From Trichopria drosophilae (taxonomy: Eukaryota > Arthropoda > Insecta > Hymenoptera > Diapriidae): DNA of 64,000 bases. The translations under genes were made by a program, and so were the position numbers. Positions 21,974 to 34,817 of the stretch are shown here, piece by piece (position 1 is the stretch's first letter; every line of letters starts with the position of its first letter). The DNA is taken from the NCBI GenBank assembly GCA_030407085.1, contig CM059582.1, positions 24,193,001 to 24,257,000 on the forward strand. The letters are read 5' to 3'. The notes beneath the pieces were generated by a model that made no database searches, was not told the origin of the DNA, and saw nothing but the letters and a program-made list of their open reading frames with translations.

Positions 21974-24389
21974 CATTCACTTAATGGGCTAAATAAATGG
22001 TTTTTTAAGCATTTTTTTTGCTTTTCCAGTAATGAATTTTGTACTTGCAAAACACGCAATTGTTAAAATGTCATCTGCGGATTTAAAATATACAGAAATC
22101 AAACACGAAAATATACAAAATACAGGATACCAATATTTAAAATTAAATTATTTCAGAAAAAATACAACAATGTTTTCAGTTTATAAAATTGAATTAAACG
22201 CAATGTTTATAAAGGAATTGTTACTAAATGACACAAAATGATGTTATCTTTAAGGTCGCTTTTATTTTAGTTCGATGTTAAATGTCAAGTAAATAGAATT
22301 TATTTAATCATTGAAATGATTTAATACTAAAAAAAAAGATATTGTCAAATATTTATGAACATTTCTAACTCGCTAAAAAAATATGGTTCTGTAACAATTG
22401 TGAACTTTTGTAGAGGTCTAGTTATGTATTTAATCAATACGTGATCAGTGGATCAATACATTACGCAAGGTACAGGCAATTATTTCTCCGGTTTGAAATT
22501 AAAAGTTACATAAATGATGAATCTGACGAGTGATTGAGCACGCAATTGTTACAAAATTTGAGTTTTTTATATAGTTTAATAAGATATGAAATATCACAAT
22601 GGAATATTTTGGAATTATGATAATATAAAGAATACGTTAGATACCTCTATTCGCAAATAATATATGTCTAACCTAAAAACGAATAAAATGTTTATATTTA
22701 CAATTTCCTACATGTATTTCGTTACTTAAAATGAGCATGAAATGTTTGCGTACTTCATAGAAACAACTATTTGCATACTGACGAATTTTTTATATTCATT
22801 CACCCAAACTTTGCAGATGTATCTATACAAAAAAATTGATGTGGACAAATGGAACTGATTATACTGTTTTAGAATAATATTATACACAATTTTGAAGGTT
22901 ATTGAGAGGTCAAAGTAATTTTTTTGCAAACCCTGTTACCGAGTTCGGTACAAAACGGGAAATGCGTCGGGGTTAATAATTTTCCAGAATAACCTTCAGA
23001 AGGTCAACTGTTGAAAAATCGTCCAGAAGTTTTATTCTTTAAACTTTTATAGTTTTTATATTATAGCAAATTGATGAATGGCCATGAGGTCTGACGTACT
23101 TAGCGAAAATAGATAAGTTGACCTTGTCATCCTTCAGAGTCATTATAAAGTCAAAGTGATGACATGATAAACCTTACTTTCATTGTAATTTCTTTTAGAT
23201 TTTCCCAGAAACAACGATGTAGATGTATTAATTTCTGTGGTGCATCTTCTCACCTAATTAGGTGCTTAGGTCGTCTTATTTCGATCCAAATTTTCATTAC
23301 GGCTGATTATACTCTTAATGTAATTAGTTTCTCTTGAAGTTACTGGAGGCAACATTAAACGTTTCCTTTCTAATGATAACGATTGATAAATATATTTTCC
23401 AGTTATGAAGAGCGAAGGAGACAAGGGGATGCAGTAAATAAACAAATGAAGGCATTTAACACTAAACTAGACTTTATTTATGGCTAGAAGGACGAGAAAT
23501 ATACCAAAAATTCATGACTCTCATTTGGTACGAAATAAACGTTTAAATATGTTTCTGAAACTTTTTATGATGTATAAATGACCTCTCGTTTAGATTCCGA
23601 AGCTAACGTTTAGTTATTGTTAATTCAAACATAGTTACGGCTCATTTTGAACAAGAAAACACTATTTTTTCAAGACAAAAAATGAGTATTCACTAATTTG
23701 ACATGGAAACAGAGAGAACCTCTATCATCAAAATCAAAAAAATATCGCGTCCTTTAATCGCTAGCAATCAAAATACATGGTTATATACTCACCAAGATTT
23801 CACTGCAGGGCGCAAAGTCGAGTTCTACGCCCGGAGGGTTAAAAATCTAACAAAGAATAACCGCGACCGGAATGCTGGGCATCGTAAGCTCACCAGCGAG
23901 AAGAGCGACTGGAATTTTCAAATAAAAATTCGGAATCAGATTTGGCATCAACCCTAGTAGAAAATGAATCTAGTTTTTGGCAAGTTTTTATCTAGTTTAC
24001 ATTTTTCCCATGTTAAAGGTGTAGCGAAACTGGGCAGTGTAACAAAAAACTGGACTGATTTGTACCAGGGAAGTTATCCAATTCTCTCCTAAAAAATGAC
24101 GCTTTAAGCAAGTCCAATACCAATTTAAATTTTGCCAACGTTTAAGACAGTTCCGCATTAGGTGCGAAGTATATTGTGCCTTTAATTAACACCATATGTT
24201 GTGTTTTGACCAGGTAGAATATCCAATCCAGTGAGATTTCTAAGACAATAGGACATAAACTTTAGAATAACGCCCTGCTGCCGCTCAGAATGTACAGCTG
24301 TCGAGAAAATCTGTAAGAATGACGAATCAGTACCGGGCGACCTACCTCTGTGCAGCAGTTTTCCGAATAATTAACAGAGTCAGTGTCTT
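21974..24389. other. Intergenic sequence, no confident gene
   Basis: Mostly AT-rich. From about 22930 the base composition becomes more mixed. An 84-codon plus-strand frame (23703-23957) is rich in Lys/Arg/Asn and matches nothing I recognise. Pieces could be degraded mobile DNA continuous with the LINE relic to the right. Confidence 0.4.
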
Positions 24390-25260
24390 TTCAAAAGGTA
24401 CTATTTGTTATGTTTGAGGAAACATGAGCGTTCCAAAAAATTAAGTGCAATATAATATCTGATGGCGGAGCGTTATGAGGAGCTCCTCGGACTAGTCTTG
24501 ATACTGGAATTAAAATTTTGGTACGGACACAACTGCTGCAGCTGATGGGCGAATCTAAAAATTCGTTGGGATGTTGGAGAAAGATTACGTTGGTGGCTTT
24601 CCAGATGTTGGCTGAGATGGCAAAAAGCAAATAGCGGCTTCGATGATGGTAAACTCCATAGGTGAAGTTGCTGATTCAGGAGTAAGCGCTGGTAATACAA
24701 AGTTACTGGCATCATCAGACCAAGTATACTTCAAGTTGTTCACTAAGATGGTGTGACCTCTCCGTAGGAAGGGTTTCCCAGTTGTCGTAGCTTTCTGATG
24801 CGCTTCTCGTACTCTATAAAGGACTAGATCCTCTGTGTTAGTGAGATCATGCGAGATGAAAATGTCTGCGTTTTACAAGGTCGTCTTTTTGGCTTTGCAT
24901 ATTTCATTTTTCTCATTGTCTGAGTCTAATTGCAACGATGGTTAGTGGATTTCTTCGTAATACTTGGGCATTCGAGACTGCAGTTGGAATGAGAATTTGT
25001 TGTTAAAGAAAGTGTTCAGATCTTGTTTGAACTTCTGAGCCAGGGTTTTCAATCTGGTTATGATTACATTTCTGTTCTTAAGCAATTTCACCTGATTTTC
25101 AAGTTTATTCTGTAAAATTTGTATTTATTGAGCGTTTTCTTTATTATCCTGCTTTAGAGATGCTAAAAGAATGGAAAAGTCAGATTTTAGTGTCTTAATT
25201 TGGTTCAGAATTCAGATGTTATCTCATTTCCGCAATTCATGACCTTCTGTAACCTTTGAT
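24390..25260 (-). pseudogene. Decayed LINE (non-LTR retrotransposon) ORF1 relic
   Basis: One minus-strand frame stays nearly open from about 25260 to 24575, broken only by a few stop codons. In order it shows a heptad-rich coiled coil (for example LQNKLENQVKLLKNRN), an RRM-like stretch beginning VIITRLKTLAQKFKQDL, and a C-terminal domain DIFISHDLTNTEDLVLYRVR then GKPFLRRGHTILVN. This coiled coil - RRM - C-terminal domain order is typical of LINE ORF1 proteins; the last part is like a domain shared with baculovirus FP proteins. In another frame further on, DIILHLIFWNAHVSSN resembles the start of an ORF2 endonuclease (…FWNA…), after which similarity is lost. No reverse transcriptase was seen, so the copy is truncated. 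The region is less AT-rich than its surroundings, as expected of an insertion. Confidence 0.6.
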
Positions 25261-26835
25261 AGTGATATTAGGGCACAATGCATTGACTGCTACTATTTGA
25301 TTTAACGGGTTCATCTATATGCATGATAGGAGCAATCGTAATAGTTAGTCCTCCAGGAGACGAAACAATGCCCGAAATCGAGCCTATTGTTTTCGAATTA
25401 GCAAATCAACCTTATACAATAAATCCTTGCTGTAAATTAATGTCAGCTGTATAAGAGAAACTTTCTTGCCTCTTTCAAAATATCTTGGACACTTATAAAC
25501 AATAGTATAAGGTGGGACCAGAATACATGTTGATAACTCATCGATACGATCATGTGTATGTTTCAATAGCACCCACGTGGCAATGGAGTCAAGATATCAA
25601 GCTCGATATTTTTTAAATCTTGGCTGGAAAACCTTTACGAGGATGTATGCGTAGCACTAGATTCAGTTAACCCAAATTAAATTTCCATGGAAACATTTTA
25701 CGAAGGTACATCCTTGACGAAACGATGGCCTTCCCAAAAACATATAGGCGACGTCTCCAAACACGAGGTAAAATTTATAAGAAGTGTAAAATCAAAGTTT
25801 TAAAATATGTATTATTATTATTATAATTTTTTTTAATCATTATTACTATCATCTTTATTAAAATAAATAGAGTACATTGGCTTAAAGATAGCTTATATCT
25901 CAAAAATTACTTATTGCTGAAAATAATTGTGGTAGAATGAAAGATTACTCTACATGAATACTTGGAGTAATAACATATCTTGTTCTCAGACTATTTACCT
26001 GTGGAGTCTATTCTAAAAATACAAATTTCGGGGATTTAAAAAAGAACGTTAACCACTGCGAACAGTGTCCAATATACAATTGCCCGAAAAATATTGACCA
26101 CGTGCTGCAAAAAATAAAACCATTGAAGAAAGCCAAGTAGTAATAAAGAATTATTGAAAGGAATTAATTGTCCCTTCCATTCCTTCCTTCAACTGAATTA
26201 ATGAATTTTTTAATTGGGTCAATCACAAAACTCATTTAAAAATTATTACAAAATAAGAATCTTGACTAAATCTTACCAATCAGGTCTATATTTTGTGTTA
26301 CCCTTTAATTTACAGATAATACAAAATTAAGATTCAGACTCCAAAATATGTACCAGGATGTAAAGAATCGGCAAGTTATATTGGACTAATTTATTATTCT
26401 CTACGTATTCGCTTCATACGGAGTTCTGGACGATTAGGAATAAAATTAATGTAGGTATATTAAATATCTTATAACTTAGTTTATGATTATTTTTTATTCT
26501 TTTGTAAAAAAATAGAATATACTCATTTTATTATTACATAATACAAGAAATTTTAGACAGAACGCACTCATAAATCCAATTACATTAAGATTTACAACAT
26601 AAATGGAGTGTACTTAATGTACATACAATTATTACATTTATTCATTATCATTATTATTATTTAATATCAAATGCATTTTGAACAGATCATTTCACGCTCA
26701 TTTATTACCAAAAAGGTCGAAATTTACTTCATGCTCACATTTGCTCAGAATATTACAATAATCGTACTCTTATAGGTCTCGTAGGTTCACAGCCCACATG
26801 TATAATACGGTATGAATAATACGTGTGAAAAAAAT
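25261..26835. other. Intergenic sequence between LINE relic and P450 gene
   Basis: The first part (25261-25760) keeps the mixed composition of the LINE relic and may be its 5' region; a 62-codon minus-strand frame at 25384-25572 is unassigned. The rest is AT-rich 3' flank of the P450 gene at 26836, with a minus-strand AATAAA (26701-26706) about 130 bases past its stop that may be its polyadenylation signal. Confidence 0.4.
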
Positions 26836-28365
26836 TCACTTTTCAGCACAGTGTCTCTTTTCTAACTCCAACCAAAAGCCGCCTTTAACAGTAAGGGTCC
26901 AACTTTTTGGGTCTAGTATCAAGGGATTAGTTGTTTTGTCAGAAACCTTCAAGTTGCACTTTGATAACAAATGAAAAAATAGAACTTTTGTTTCTAATAA
27001 TGCAAACCGATTACCTATGCACATTCTTGGCCCAATACCAAAAGGCAAAAAGGTAGTTTGGCTAGAAGAAACTTTTTTCGATAAAAATCTTTCAGGATCA
27101 AACTTCTTTGGTTCATCATAGTATTGCGAATCGAAATGAATTCCAGCAACTGGAAACCAAACAGAAGCATCTTTTTCAATTGTGATTGGCTTCAATCCCG
27201 GCAACGCTGGAGGTAATTCAAAAGGTTTTGTGCAAACTCTATCGGTAATTGGTGCAAGGGGATAAAATCTTAAAGTTTCGTTAAAAACTGCATCCAAATA
27301 TACCATTCCATTGATCGCTTCGTAAGACACGTCGCCATTATTGACTTTTATAACGTCATCAATTTCTTCTTGAAGTCTGCGGTGGATTTCTGGATGAGCT
27401 GCAATTTGGTGACCCAAGAAACACATAAAGTTGGAGGATGTGTCAAAACCACCAAAGAAAAATAGAAACGCTTGAGCTGTCATTTCATCAATGTCTAATT
27501 CACTTTTGTTATCATTTCCTCTAGCATCCATCATTAACTGAATCATATCCGGTCTGTGAATTTCCTCTTGGTCTCGATGGCTAATAATACCTCTTATTAG
27601 TTCAGTAAAAAACTTCCTAACTCTTGCCGAGAAAATTTTTACATTCAACCATTTCATGACTTTTGGTAACTGTTGAATTAGGACAAATTTGATAACCAAA
27701 AAGACGTTGAAATTGGTCACTTCTTTTCCAAGTTTAAAAAAGTCGTTATTTTTATCTTTCATCGAATCAACCTCCACGCCGAAAGCGCAGGTGGCTATGA
27801 CGTCAGTTGTATATCTACCAAACACATCCTTAGAGTCTAAAACGAGTTTACCGTTCGCATCGTATTCTTCCACTAAACGATTGGAGAAATTGTCCGCACA
27901 TTTCGACATAAGGTTGAACATCATTTTCATTTTGCTACCTGTAAAAGCTGGAGTGAGGATATTTCTAACCTCCCGCCATTTTTCTCCATGAAGGGAGATT
28001 AAGTTTTTGCTGAAGAACGTATCGTTCGTTTCTATAGTTCGGTGATCTGGAAAATTATCGAAATTTTTTACAGCAATCGTTTTGATCAGTTCCGGATCAC
28101 GGATGACAAACACAGGTTTCATAAAATCGAATGCTCCAACATATTTCGCTTCTGAATTCACACCATAAATTGCTTCGATCAAATAATTCACGTGAAGTTT
28201 ACGAAAAATAATGGGAGCCATGTTTCCAAATATTGGCACTGGTGGAATGTGCGGAATTCCCAAGTTCTTAAAATAATTCATTTTCCGGCGATGGAAAAAA
28301 TATGCAAGGCTTATTATACCTACACATATTGCCACAATGGTCGTCATATTCATTTCTGTCATCAT
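26836..28365 (-). CDS. Cytochrome P450, CYP9-like
   Basis: Microsomal heme-thiolate monooxygenase of the CYP9 type; insect CYP9s commonly oxidise plant toxins and insecticides, but the substrate here is unknown. It is a single uninterrupted frame of 509 aa, the usual microsomal P450 length. A hydrophobic anchor lies at residues about 8-24, followed by RRK and the hinge GIPHIPPVP (36-44). W130 is in the C-helix WREVR. The I-helix GGFDTSS (305-311) has the canonical Asp-Thr pair. ExxR is E363/R366, PERF 424-427, and the heme loop F442-G451 has C449. Two consecutive ATGs stand at the start; either gives the same anchor. All core motifs are canonical, so the product should be catalytically competent. 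Its start lies only 302 bp from the stop of the next P450 upstream (30194-28668), a close tandem pair. Confidence 0.95.
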   Translation of the reverse strand: MMTEMNMTTIVAICVGIISLAYFFHRRKMNYFKNLGIPHIPPVPIFGNMAPIIFRKLHVNYLIEAIYGVNSEAKYVGAFDFMKPVFVIRDPELIKTIAVKNFDNFPDHRTIETNDTFFSKNLISLHGEKWREVRNILTPAFTGSKMKMMFNLMSKCADNFSNRLVEEYDANGKLVLDSKDVFGRYTTDVIATCAFGVEVDSMKDKNNDFFKLGKEVTNFNVFLVIKFVLIQQLPKVMKWLNVKIFSARVRKFFTELIRGIISHRDQEEIHRPDMIQLMMDARGNDNKSELDIDEMTAQAFLFFFGGFDTSSNFMCFLGHQIAAHPEIHRRLQEEIDDVIKVNNGDVSYEAINGMVYLDAVFNETLRFYPLAPITDRVCTKPFELPPALPGLKPITIEKDASVWFPVAGIHFDSQYYDEPKKFDPERFLSKKVSSSQTTFLPFGIGPRMCIGNRFALLETKVLFFHLLSKCNLKVSDKTTNPLILDPKSWTLTVKGGFWLELEKRHCAEK

Positions 28366-28512
28366 CCTGAAGTATTTCTATAGTCGTGATTGGTTTTATT
28401 TTAACGACTCGTTCCGAGCGACGAGCGGTTCGCTACTGAGTCATCGAGTACTGTTGTGCCGGTAGTAAGTCTGAGGCCATGTGTGTGTGGGTAGGCTTCC
28501 TATTGCAGCTTG

Positions 28513-28522
28513 GTTTTAAATA
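28513..28522 (-). promoter_or_regulatory. Candidate TATA element of P450 gene at 28365
   Basis: Minus-strand TATTTAAAAC lies about 150 bases upstream of the ATG. It sits in the 302-bp interval between two P450 genes, most of which is noticeably less AT-rich than the surrounding DNA. Position and sequence fit a core promoter, but no start site can be proven. Confidence 0.4.
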
Positions 28523-28667
28523 GGTGTAACTGCAGACAGCCGGCAAGCGGTGGAATTTTGCCAACTCTGTTGCATTTAATACTTAAAAAAAAATTTTTAA
28601 AAATGGACGCTATGTTATTTTATGATCTGCACACTAATATCTTCAAGATAAGCTCGTTTATCGTTCA

Positions 28668-30194
28668 TTAAGTTGCACTCGTATCACGCCGTTTAACATC
28701 CAGCCAGAAACCGCCTTTTATTGTTATTCCCAAATTTGTTGGATCGAGTATTAAAGAATTGATAGTTTTTTCGCAAGGTTTAAAATCACATTTAGCTAAC
28801 AAATGGAAAAACAAAATTTTGGTTTCTAATAATGCAAATCTATTTCCAATACACATCCTTGGACCTATGCCAAATGATAGATACGTTGATGGATTGGTTG
28901 AAGCTTTTTTCAGCAAAAACCGATCAGGATCAAATTTTTCTGGATCTTCATAATACTTTGGATCGTAGTGAATTCCTGCAGCTGGGATCCAAATGGTCGT
29001 ACCCGGTTCAACTGTGGTAGGTTTCAGTCCTGGTAATGCCGGAGGCAATTCGAAGGATTTTACGCACACTCTGTCTATCATAGGCAGTTGAGGATGAAGT
29101 CTTAAAACTTCGTTGAATACAGCATCAAGATATGGCATAGAATTGATGACCTCGTATGTTGGATTATTATCAGTTGCTTCTAAAACTCCATCGATTTCAT
29201 CTTGAAGTTTTTGCTGGACCTCTGGATGCTGGGCGAGTTCATGGGCAACAAACGACATGGTTGTAGAGGTAGTATCAAAACCACCAAGGAAGAAGATGAA
29301 AGCTTGAGCTGTCATGTCTTCCGGAGTTAAATTAATTTTATTGGTACTGTCACGTGCATCCAACATCAACTGAATCATATCGGGTCGTCTGATTCCTTTG
29401 GAGTCTCGAGCTTCGACAATGTTTTTTACGGTACTTGTAAAATAATTGATTACACTTTCCGGCAAAATTTTTATTCCGAACATGCTAGTCAAGCTCGGAA
29501 TGGCCAAAGCTAATAAAATTTTAAATCTGACGAAACCCTCAAACTTTGTCGCTAATCTACCTTGGACATAAAACTCATTCTTCGGATCTTTCATAGAGTC
29601 GACAGTTATCCCGAAAGCACACGTGGCTATTACGTCATTCGTATACCTCGCAAATGCGTCTTTCATATCCAAGTTATTGGTTCTATTTTGGTCAGATTGC
29701 GTCGCCATGTATTCGGAAAAGTTCACAGCACAAGTTTCTATCAAACCAAACATAGTTTTCATCTTACTGGAAGTAAATGCCGGCGTTAAGAGATTTCGCA
29801 TTTCTTTCCACTTTTCACCACGAAGAGATAATAGATTTTTGCTAAACAATGGATCATTACTGTCACTGAATAAAACCCGATGATCCGGAAAATGATCAAA
29901 CTCTTTTACAGCTACAGTTCTAATTAAATCAGGATCACGAATTACGAATGCGATTCGCGAAAAATCGAAAGCTCCGACATATTTTGCTTCTTTATCGATG
30001 TTATAAATATCTTGAGTGATGTAAAAGAAATGTTTTTTTCTAAACACTGCCGCTGCGATGTTCCCCAGTATTGGCCAGGGCGGGATGTGCGGAATACCCC
30101 GATTTTTAAAGTACAACATCTTCCTTCGGATTTTGATTATGTAAATCCCCATGATCCCCACACATAATGTTATGATCGCGGTTGAAACCTCCAT
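28668..30194 (-). CDS. Cytochrome P450, CYP9-like
   Basis: Microsomal monooxygenase of the CYP9 type, expected to take electrons from NADPH-P450 reductase at the ER; substrate unknown. I start at the ATG at 30194 (MEVSTAI...), giving 508 aa; the frame extends two codons further only to a TTG. An anchor helix lies at residues about 5-20, then RRK and the hinge GIPHIPPWP. W129 is in WKEMR. The I-helix GGFDTTS (304-310) is canonical. ExxR is E362/R365, PDRF 423-426, heme loop F441-G450 with C448. It is closest in sequence, by eye, to the downstream neighbour at 26836-28365, consistent with a recent tandem duplication. No introns, breaks or missing residues. Confidence 0.95.
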   Translation of the reverse strand: MEVSTAIITLCVGIMGIYIIKIRRKMLYFKNRGIPHIPPWPILGNIAAAVFRKKHFFYITQDIYNIDKEAKYVGAFDFSRIAFVIRDPDLIRTVAVKEFDHFPDHRVLFSDSNDPLFSKNLLSLRGEKWKEMRNLLTPAFTSSKMKTMFGLIETCAVNFSEYMATQSDQNRTNNLDMKDAFARYTNDVIATCAFGITVDSMKDPKNEFYVQGRLATKFEGFVRFKILLALAIPSLTSMFGIKILPESVINYFTSTVKNIVEARDSKGIRRPDMIQLMLDARDSTNKINLTPEDMTAQAFIFFLGGFDTTSTTMSFVAHELAQHPEVQQKLQDEIDGVLEATDNNPTYEVINSMPYLDAVFNEVLRLHPQLPMIDRVCVKSFELPPALPGLKPTTVEPGTTIWIPAAGIHYDPKYYEDPEKFDPDRFLLKKASTNPSTYLSFGIGPRMCIGNRFALLETKILFFHLLAKCDFKPCEKTINSLILDPTNLGITIKGGFWLDVKRRDTSAT

Positions 30195-30320
30195 GGCCAA
30201 TTTTTGTTCACTTCACTAGAAATATTTAAAAGTTCTCTTTAAAAAATGATGCTCGCAACGCGAATGACGCTGCACGACTACTTTGTGATGCAATGCTGTT
30301 TCGTTTACACGCGAAATGGT

Positions 30321-30379
30321 CACGTGGGCTCACAGACCGAAGGCCGCTCATATATAATACCACGAATGACGACCACGTG
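30321..30379 (-). promoter_or_regulatory. Candidate promoter: TATA element and two CACGTG E-boxes
   Basis: Upstream of the ATG at 30194 is a minus-strand ATTATATATG (around 30349-30358), flanked by palindromic CACGTG at 30321-30326 and 30374-30379. CACGTG is the binding core for bHLH factors, a class relevant to xenobiotic regulation, but binding here is conjecture. Confidence 0.4.
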
Positions 30380-33300
30380 TGTACATCATTGATTTATATA
30401 TAATTTTTTATATACTTTTTTGTTTGTGGAGCTTAATTTGTCGATGTGTTAACGGAATTCTATGAAGTCATTTATAGAATCAAAAATGAACTGATAAGAA
30501 TTCAATAATTGGTGATGGCGAGACTGGTTATAGTCTTATTTTAAGATGTTTGTTATTGTTTACAGCATACAGTGAAGAATTGGATTTAGTTTAGTTACAT
30601 GTGATCGAAAATTATATATGACGTTCCTTTAATTATCTTAATTATTATTTGTTATTGCTTCTTTATTTTATTTAAATGCAGAAAGGTTTTAGCGACATGT
30701 GTTGTGTCAAGTTATTTTTTAGAGTGAAAATTGAGCCACTCTAATGGAAGAGTGAATGTCCAGCCCTTAAGAGTGAACTTCAGTTTTCACTCCACATAAA
30801 GTGAATTTACACAAAAAATTTAGAGAGTACGTGGACTAATGCAAAAGGGTTTGTTCGACTTTGAAAAATAGCTTTTGCGTTATTTACTTCTGCATAAAAT
30901 AATAATTAATCTTAAAACATAGTAGACAATATTTCATCACATTAGATCTCGTCTTATATTGCATCATGTATTTGAATTTATCACTTAAAATATGTAGGGA
31001 ATAATAAAAAGCACAGGTAATTAATTTTTTGATATTTAGTCGTATTTTAATTAATTTTTTATTTTATTTTTATATCAAAAGTATATTTAACCACAAGATG
31101 GACATCAACACTGTACAATATTACAGCACAAATTATATTACAGCATTAATTATTTATATTCACGTGAATGTGCATCTTTTTTTGTATACAAAATATAAAA
31201 TACTTTTTATGTCATCTTTTTGCAGTTTCTCTTGAAGGATCTCCAAGGATAATAGCCTCGTAGTGACTTTTAAGAACTTAATATTACATCAGATCTCGAA
31301 ATCTGCCTATTTAGTAAAAATTACATCAATAATGTTGCACCTTATTTGATAAATCGAAATCTGTTTGTTATTTATGTTAATTTAAACATTGTAGATTTAT
31401 CCAATTGCTAAAGTATTTTTAATAAAAATGACTGTTCTATTTTTAAGAGTTTTCTGTTTACGAATATCTTCATTGTAATTATTATCTGACGAAATAAAAA
31501 TATTGAAACAAAAGTATTAAAAAATAAAAAAATAAAAATCGCCAAGGTTATGTGTGACCCTTAGGAACCTTTCACTTGTCAGGGACGGATTAGATCAGAA
31601 ATTTGAAAGATTCAGAGCAGTCGTATTCATCATGTATACTAAAAATAATTCGAAAGTAATTCAAATAAATACTTTGCAATCCTCGTTATACTTATGTAAT
31701 GAATGTCGGGTATAAATTGTTAATTATTTCATTATCATTTGCAAAACACTTCTATATGTATTTTAATTAATGTACGTTATTGATAAATTAAAAGTAAATC
31801 TTAAAATTAATATATCATAAGATCAACGATTGGTATCTTTAGATAGCTTATTTTTGGGTGTTTTTATCGCATATTTTTGCTGATAATGTGGAAAAAATAA
31901 GAAAGTATCAATATCGAACAGTACATAACATATTTAAAAAAAAAGTAATAATTCCATTTCTTATTTTTATGTATAACAAAAGATATTTAAATCATTTACA
32001 TAAATTCAATTAAAATCAAATATCAAGATTAGTGATTTTTCATTTAAAAATAAAATACTCTCAAAATTCGTGGAGTGAAATCTCAAAAGTTTCAGAAATT
32101 CCTTCTTGTTACCAAGATTGAGATAATAGTATTTAAATTGTTACCTTAATTGTAAATTTTTAGGACAGAGGTAACATATAAGTTTTAATGATTGCATGCA
32201 GAAAATTTCTGACGTTGATTTTACAAACATTGCCCATCTCAAATAATTTTTAATTCATTATGGTTACAGAAACTCCAAAACTAATGTCGAAATAAATGAA
32301 AATATAATACTAAACAAAATAAAACAACAAATGATAACGTATTATATAATTAAAAAAATGGTTTTTTTTCAATTTCTACTTATTCCATAATATTTAATAT
32401 AGTCACAAAAATTACTTCTTTGTGTATAGAATTAATGAGACATCAAAAGAACACAAATTTGACGTCTTGGACAGTAATTGCGACCTTTCTCAAAATTTAT
32501 TTCTAAAAAAAAAAACAGATAAAATATTTTTGTATGTAAAAATAGCAAACAAATTATTTTACGAGATAGCTTACAGTTTTGATTTACAATAAGAGAAAAT
32601 CGAAAATGATTAAATGCAGTAATTAAATGAAGAGAGAATATTAAAATTTTCAAAAAACATTTTTAAATTCTTACCCGTAATACTGAAAATTATTTACACC
32701 GGAAAAAATGTGGAAAGTAGCACTAAAAAAGAATTAGTTTAAAAGTGATTAAGTGAGAATTAAAAAAAAATATTTAAATCGTGAATTATGAAATGTTTAA
32801 TAGCGGGTGATGTATAAACATCTGGTAATAACGATTTTTCAAATTTTATATTAACAATATTAGTACTTTTTTAATGAAAAAATTGCCTAGATGTTTTCTT
32901 CTACCTTCATTTCTTTAAATAGCCAGAATTTTAATATTTTTATAATACAAATTATATCCTTTTATATTTAGGATACGAAAACTTAAACCAGTTAATTTGG
33001 AAAAATCTAAAAAAATTGGTCCCATCTTATATTCATTTATTCTAAGTAACTTTACTGTTTGTATATAAAATGAATTACACGTGGTGTATTTTATACAATA
33101 TACTGTACAACTTGGTGAAAAACATTTGATTTTTATGAGGGCGAATATTTCGTAACATAGTGTTACAAGCTTTATAGACCTATATTTTCTTTTTTCATGA
33201 CTTTTTAAATTTTTTCTGAACAATTTGCTACATATACTAACTGCATTTTTTGAATTCTTTAGTTTCTTTATTATTCTGTACAGTATTATATAAAAATAAT

Positions 33301-34704
33301 ACCTAATTTTTAACAGTGACTAATAATATAATCTGGATAATTATTGTCTTTAAGTAATTTGTTTACTAAATTAATATTTTTTTCTGTGAATTTACCATGT
33401 GATAATTTTATATCTCTATCAAAATGATAACTTATAAATAATCTGACAATAATCTCAAAAAGCATATTTAGTACAATTCCCGAAAACTTCATTATTTACG
33501 CGTTTCAGTAAATATTTAATAGATTAATATATAGTTAAATAAATAATCATTAATTAAGAACTGAGTAAATATTTATTTTAATACACTTATTATTCAATCT
33601 AGTCCAATAATTCCATAATCTCATTTGTTGATTATTCAGTTTAATCGATTAGTTTTCATCGTAGCAAATAATAAATGATTATTCTATTAAGTTATTCATA
33701 ATAAAGTAATGAAGCGAGGAGGAAGGGGGATTTTAGCTACATAAAATGTGCAACAAATAACACTTAAAAAATAAAGGTATTTTTATTATCATAATTAATT
33801 TTAATTTTTCTATCAAATTTTTTCTGATGACAGAAACTAATCTGTTTCTGTTCCATCAGAAATAATGCAAATATTACTGGAAAAATTCACCATTTTTTTA
33901 TGATGGCAAATATGTAATAGGTTATATTACATAATATATAATAGGCCATATTATATAAATATGTAACATTTAAAATACTTTTTTCGTAAAACCAGTGCTG
34001 AGTTGTTTCAGTGCTGAGTTTTTGTTGAAAATTTAAAAATAAACGTTCAGCAAGACAGAATCTTACATTTTTAAGTGAAGCAATATATCGTTAGATTCAT
34101 TCGTAATTTTTTTTACAATCAAGCGAAAACTTACTGGCATTAATTTGTTTAAGAAAGTCATGAAATGTTAAAAAGAAATTTTCTATATTAAAACAATATA
34201 TAAATACTTACGTTTTTTCATTTTTCTTATAAATTAGATTTTTGTTGTCAGCTTATAATTTATTTTTTGAATACCTCTTTAGAACCATCATGCTCTGAAT
34301 ATAAACTCTTTAAATAAAGGACTTCTGGTCCATTTTGCTCTGAGGCTGTGGCTGTGGGTTTTTAACTTATTATTAGATTATTTATTGCCTTTTTATGTTC
34401 TTTGAGAATCGCGATTTCTTTCTATGATGGTCTCCTACCCGACTAATATTCTTGTTTACTGCATTTAACATGAACTTTCGAATTAAAATAATGCGATAAA
34501 GGATTAATAATATTTTTTGTTACAATAAAAAAACTGGACATATAAAATAATTGTACTTTTTTTACAATACTTAATTGTTGAGGCCAAGAAGGGTATTTCT
34601 TCAAATTATCAAGAGAAATTAAATTAAAAAATGAAGCTTAATATAGCTTAAAGTATTTACAGTTAAATAGAAACAAAATGTTACTTTCATGTGTAATAGT
34701 ACAT
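30380..34704. other. Long AT-rich gene-free stretch
   Basis: Very AT-rich with many homopolymer runs. No P450 remnants, other coding similarity or long inverted repeats were recognised between the P450 loci here. Confidence 0.5.
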
Positions 34705-34817
34705 TTCGTTACTAGTGCGGGAAATGTGATTTCCCGCCATCGAATAATTAATATAAAACTCGTGCTTAGTCAATCATTACTTGTGCGGGAAATCGCATTT
34801 CGCGCACTAGTAACGAA
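34705..34817. mobile_element. Compact palindromic element with GCGGGAAAT repeats
   Basis: The left end TTCGTTACTAGTGCGGGAAA is mirrored by the right end (GCGCACTAGTAACGAA). Inside are further GCGGGAAAT/ATTTCCCGC pairs (TGCGGGAAATGTGATTTCCC near 34716 and GTGCGGGAAATCGCATTTCG near 34783). A further TTTCCCGCA lies just outside at about 34851. It is a GC-richer island in extremely AT-rich DNA. Non-coding and probably a small MITE. Confidence 0.65.
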
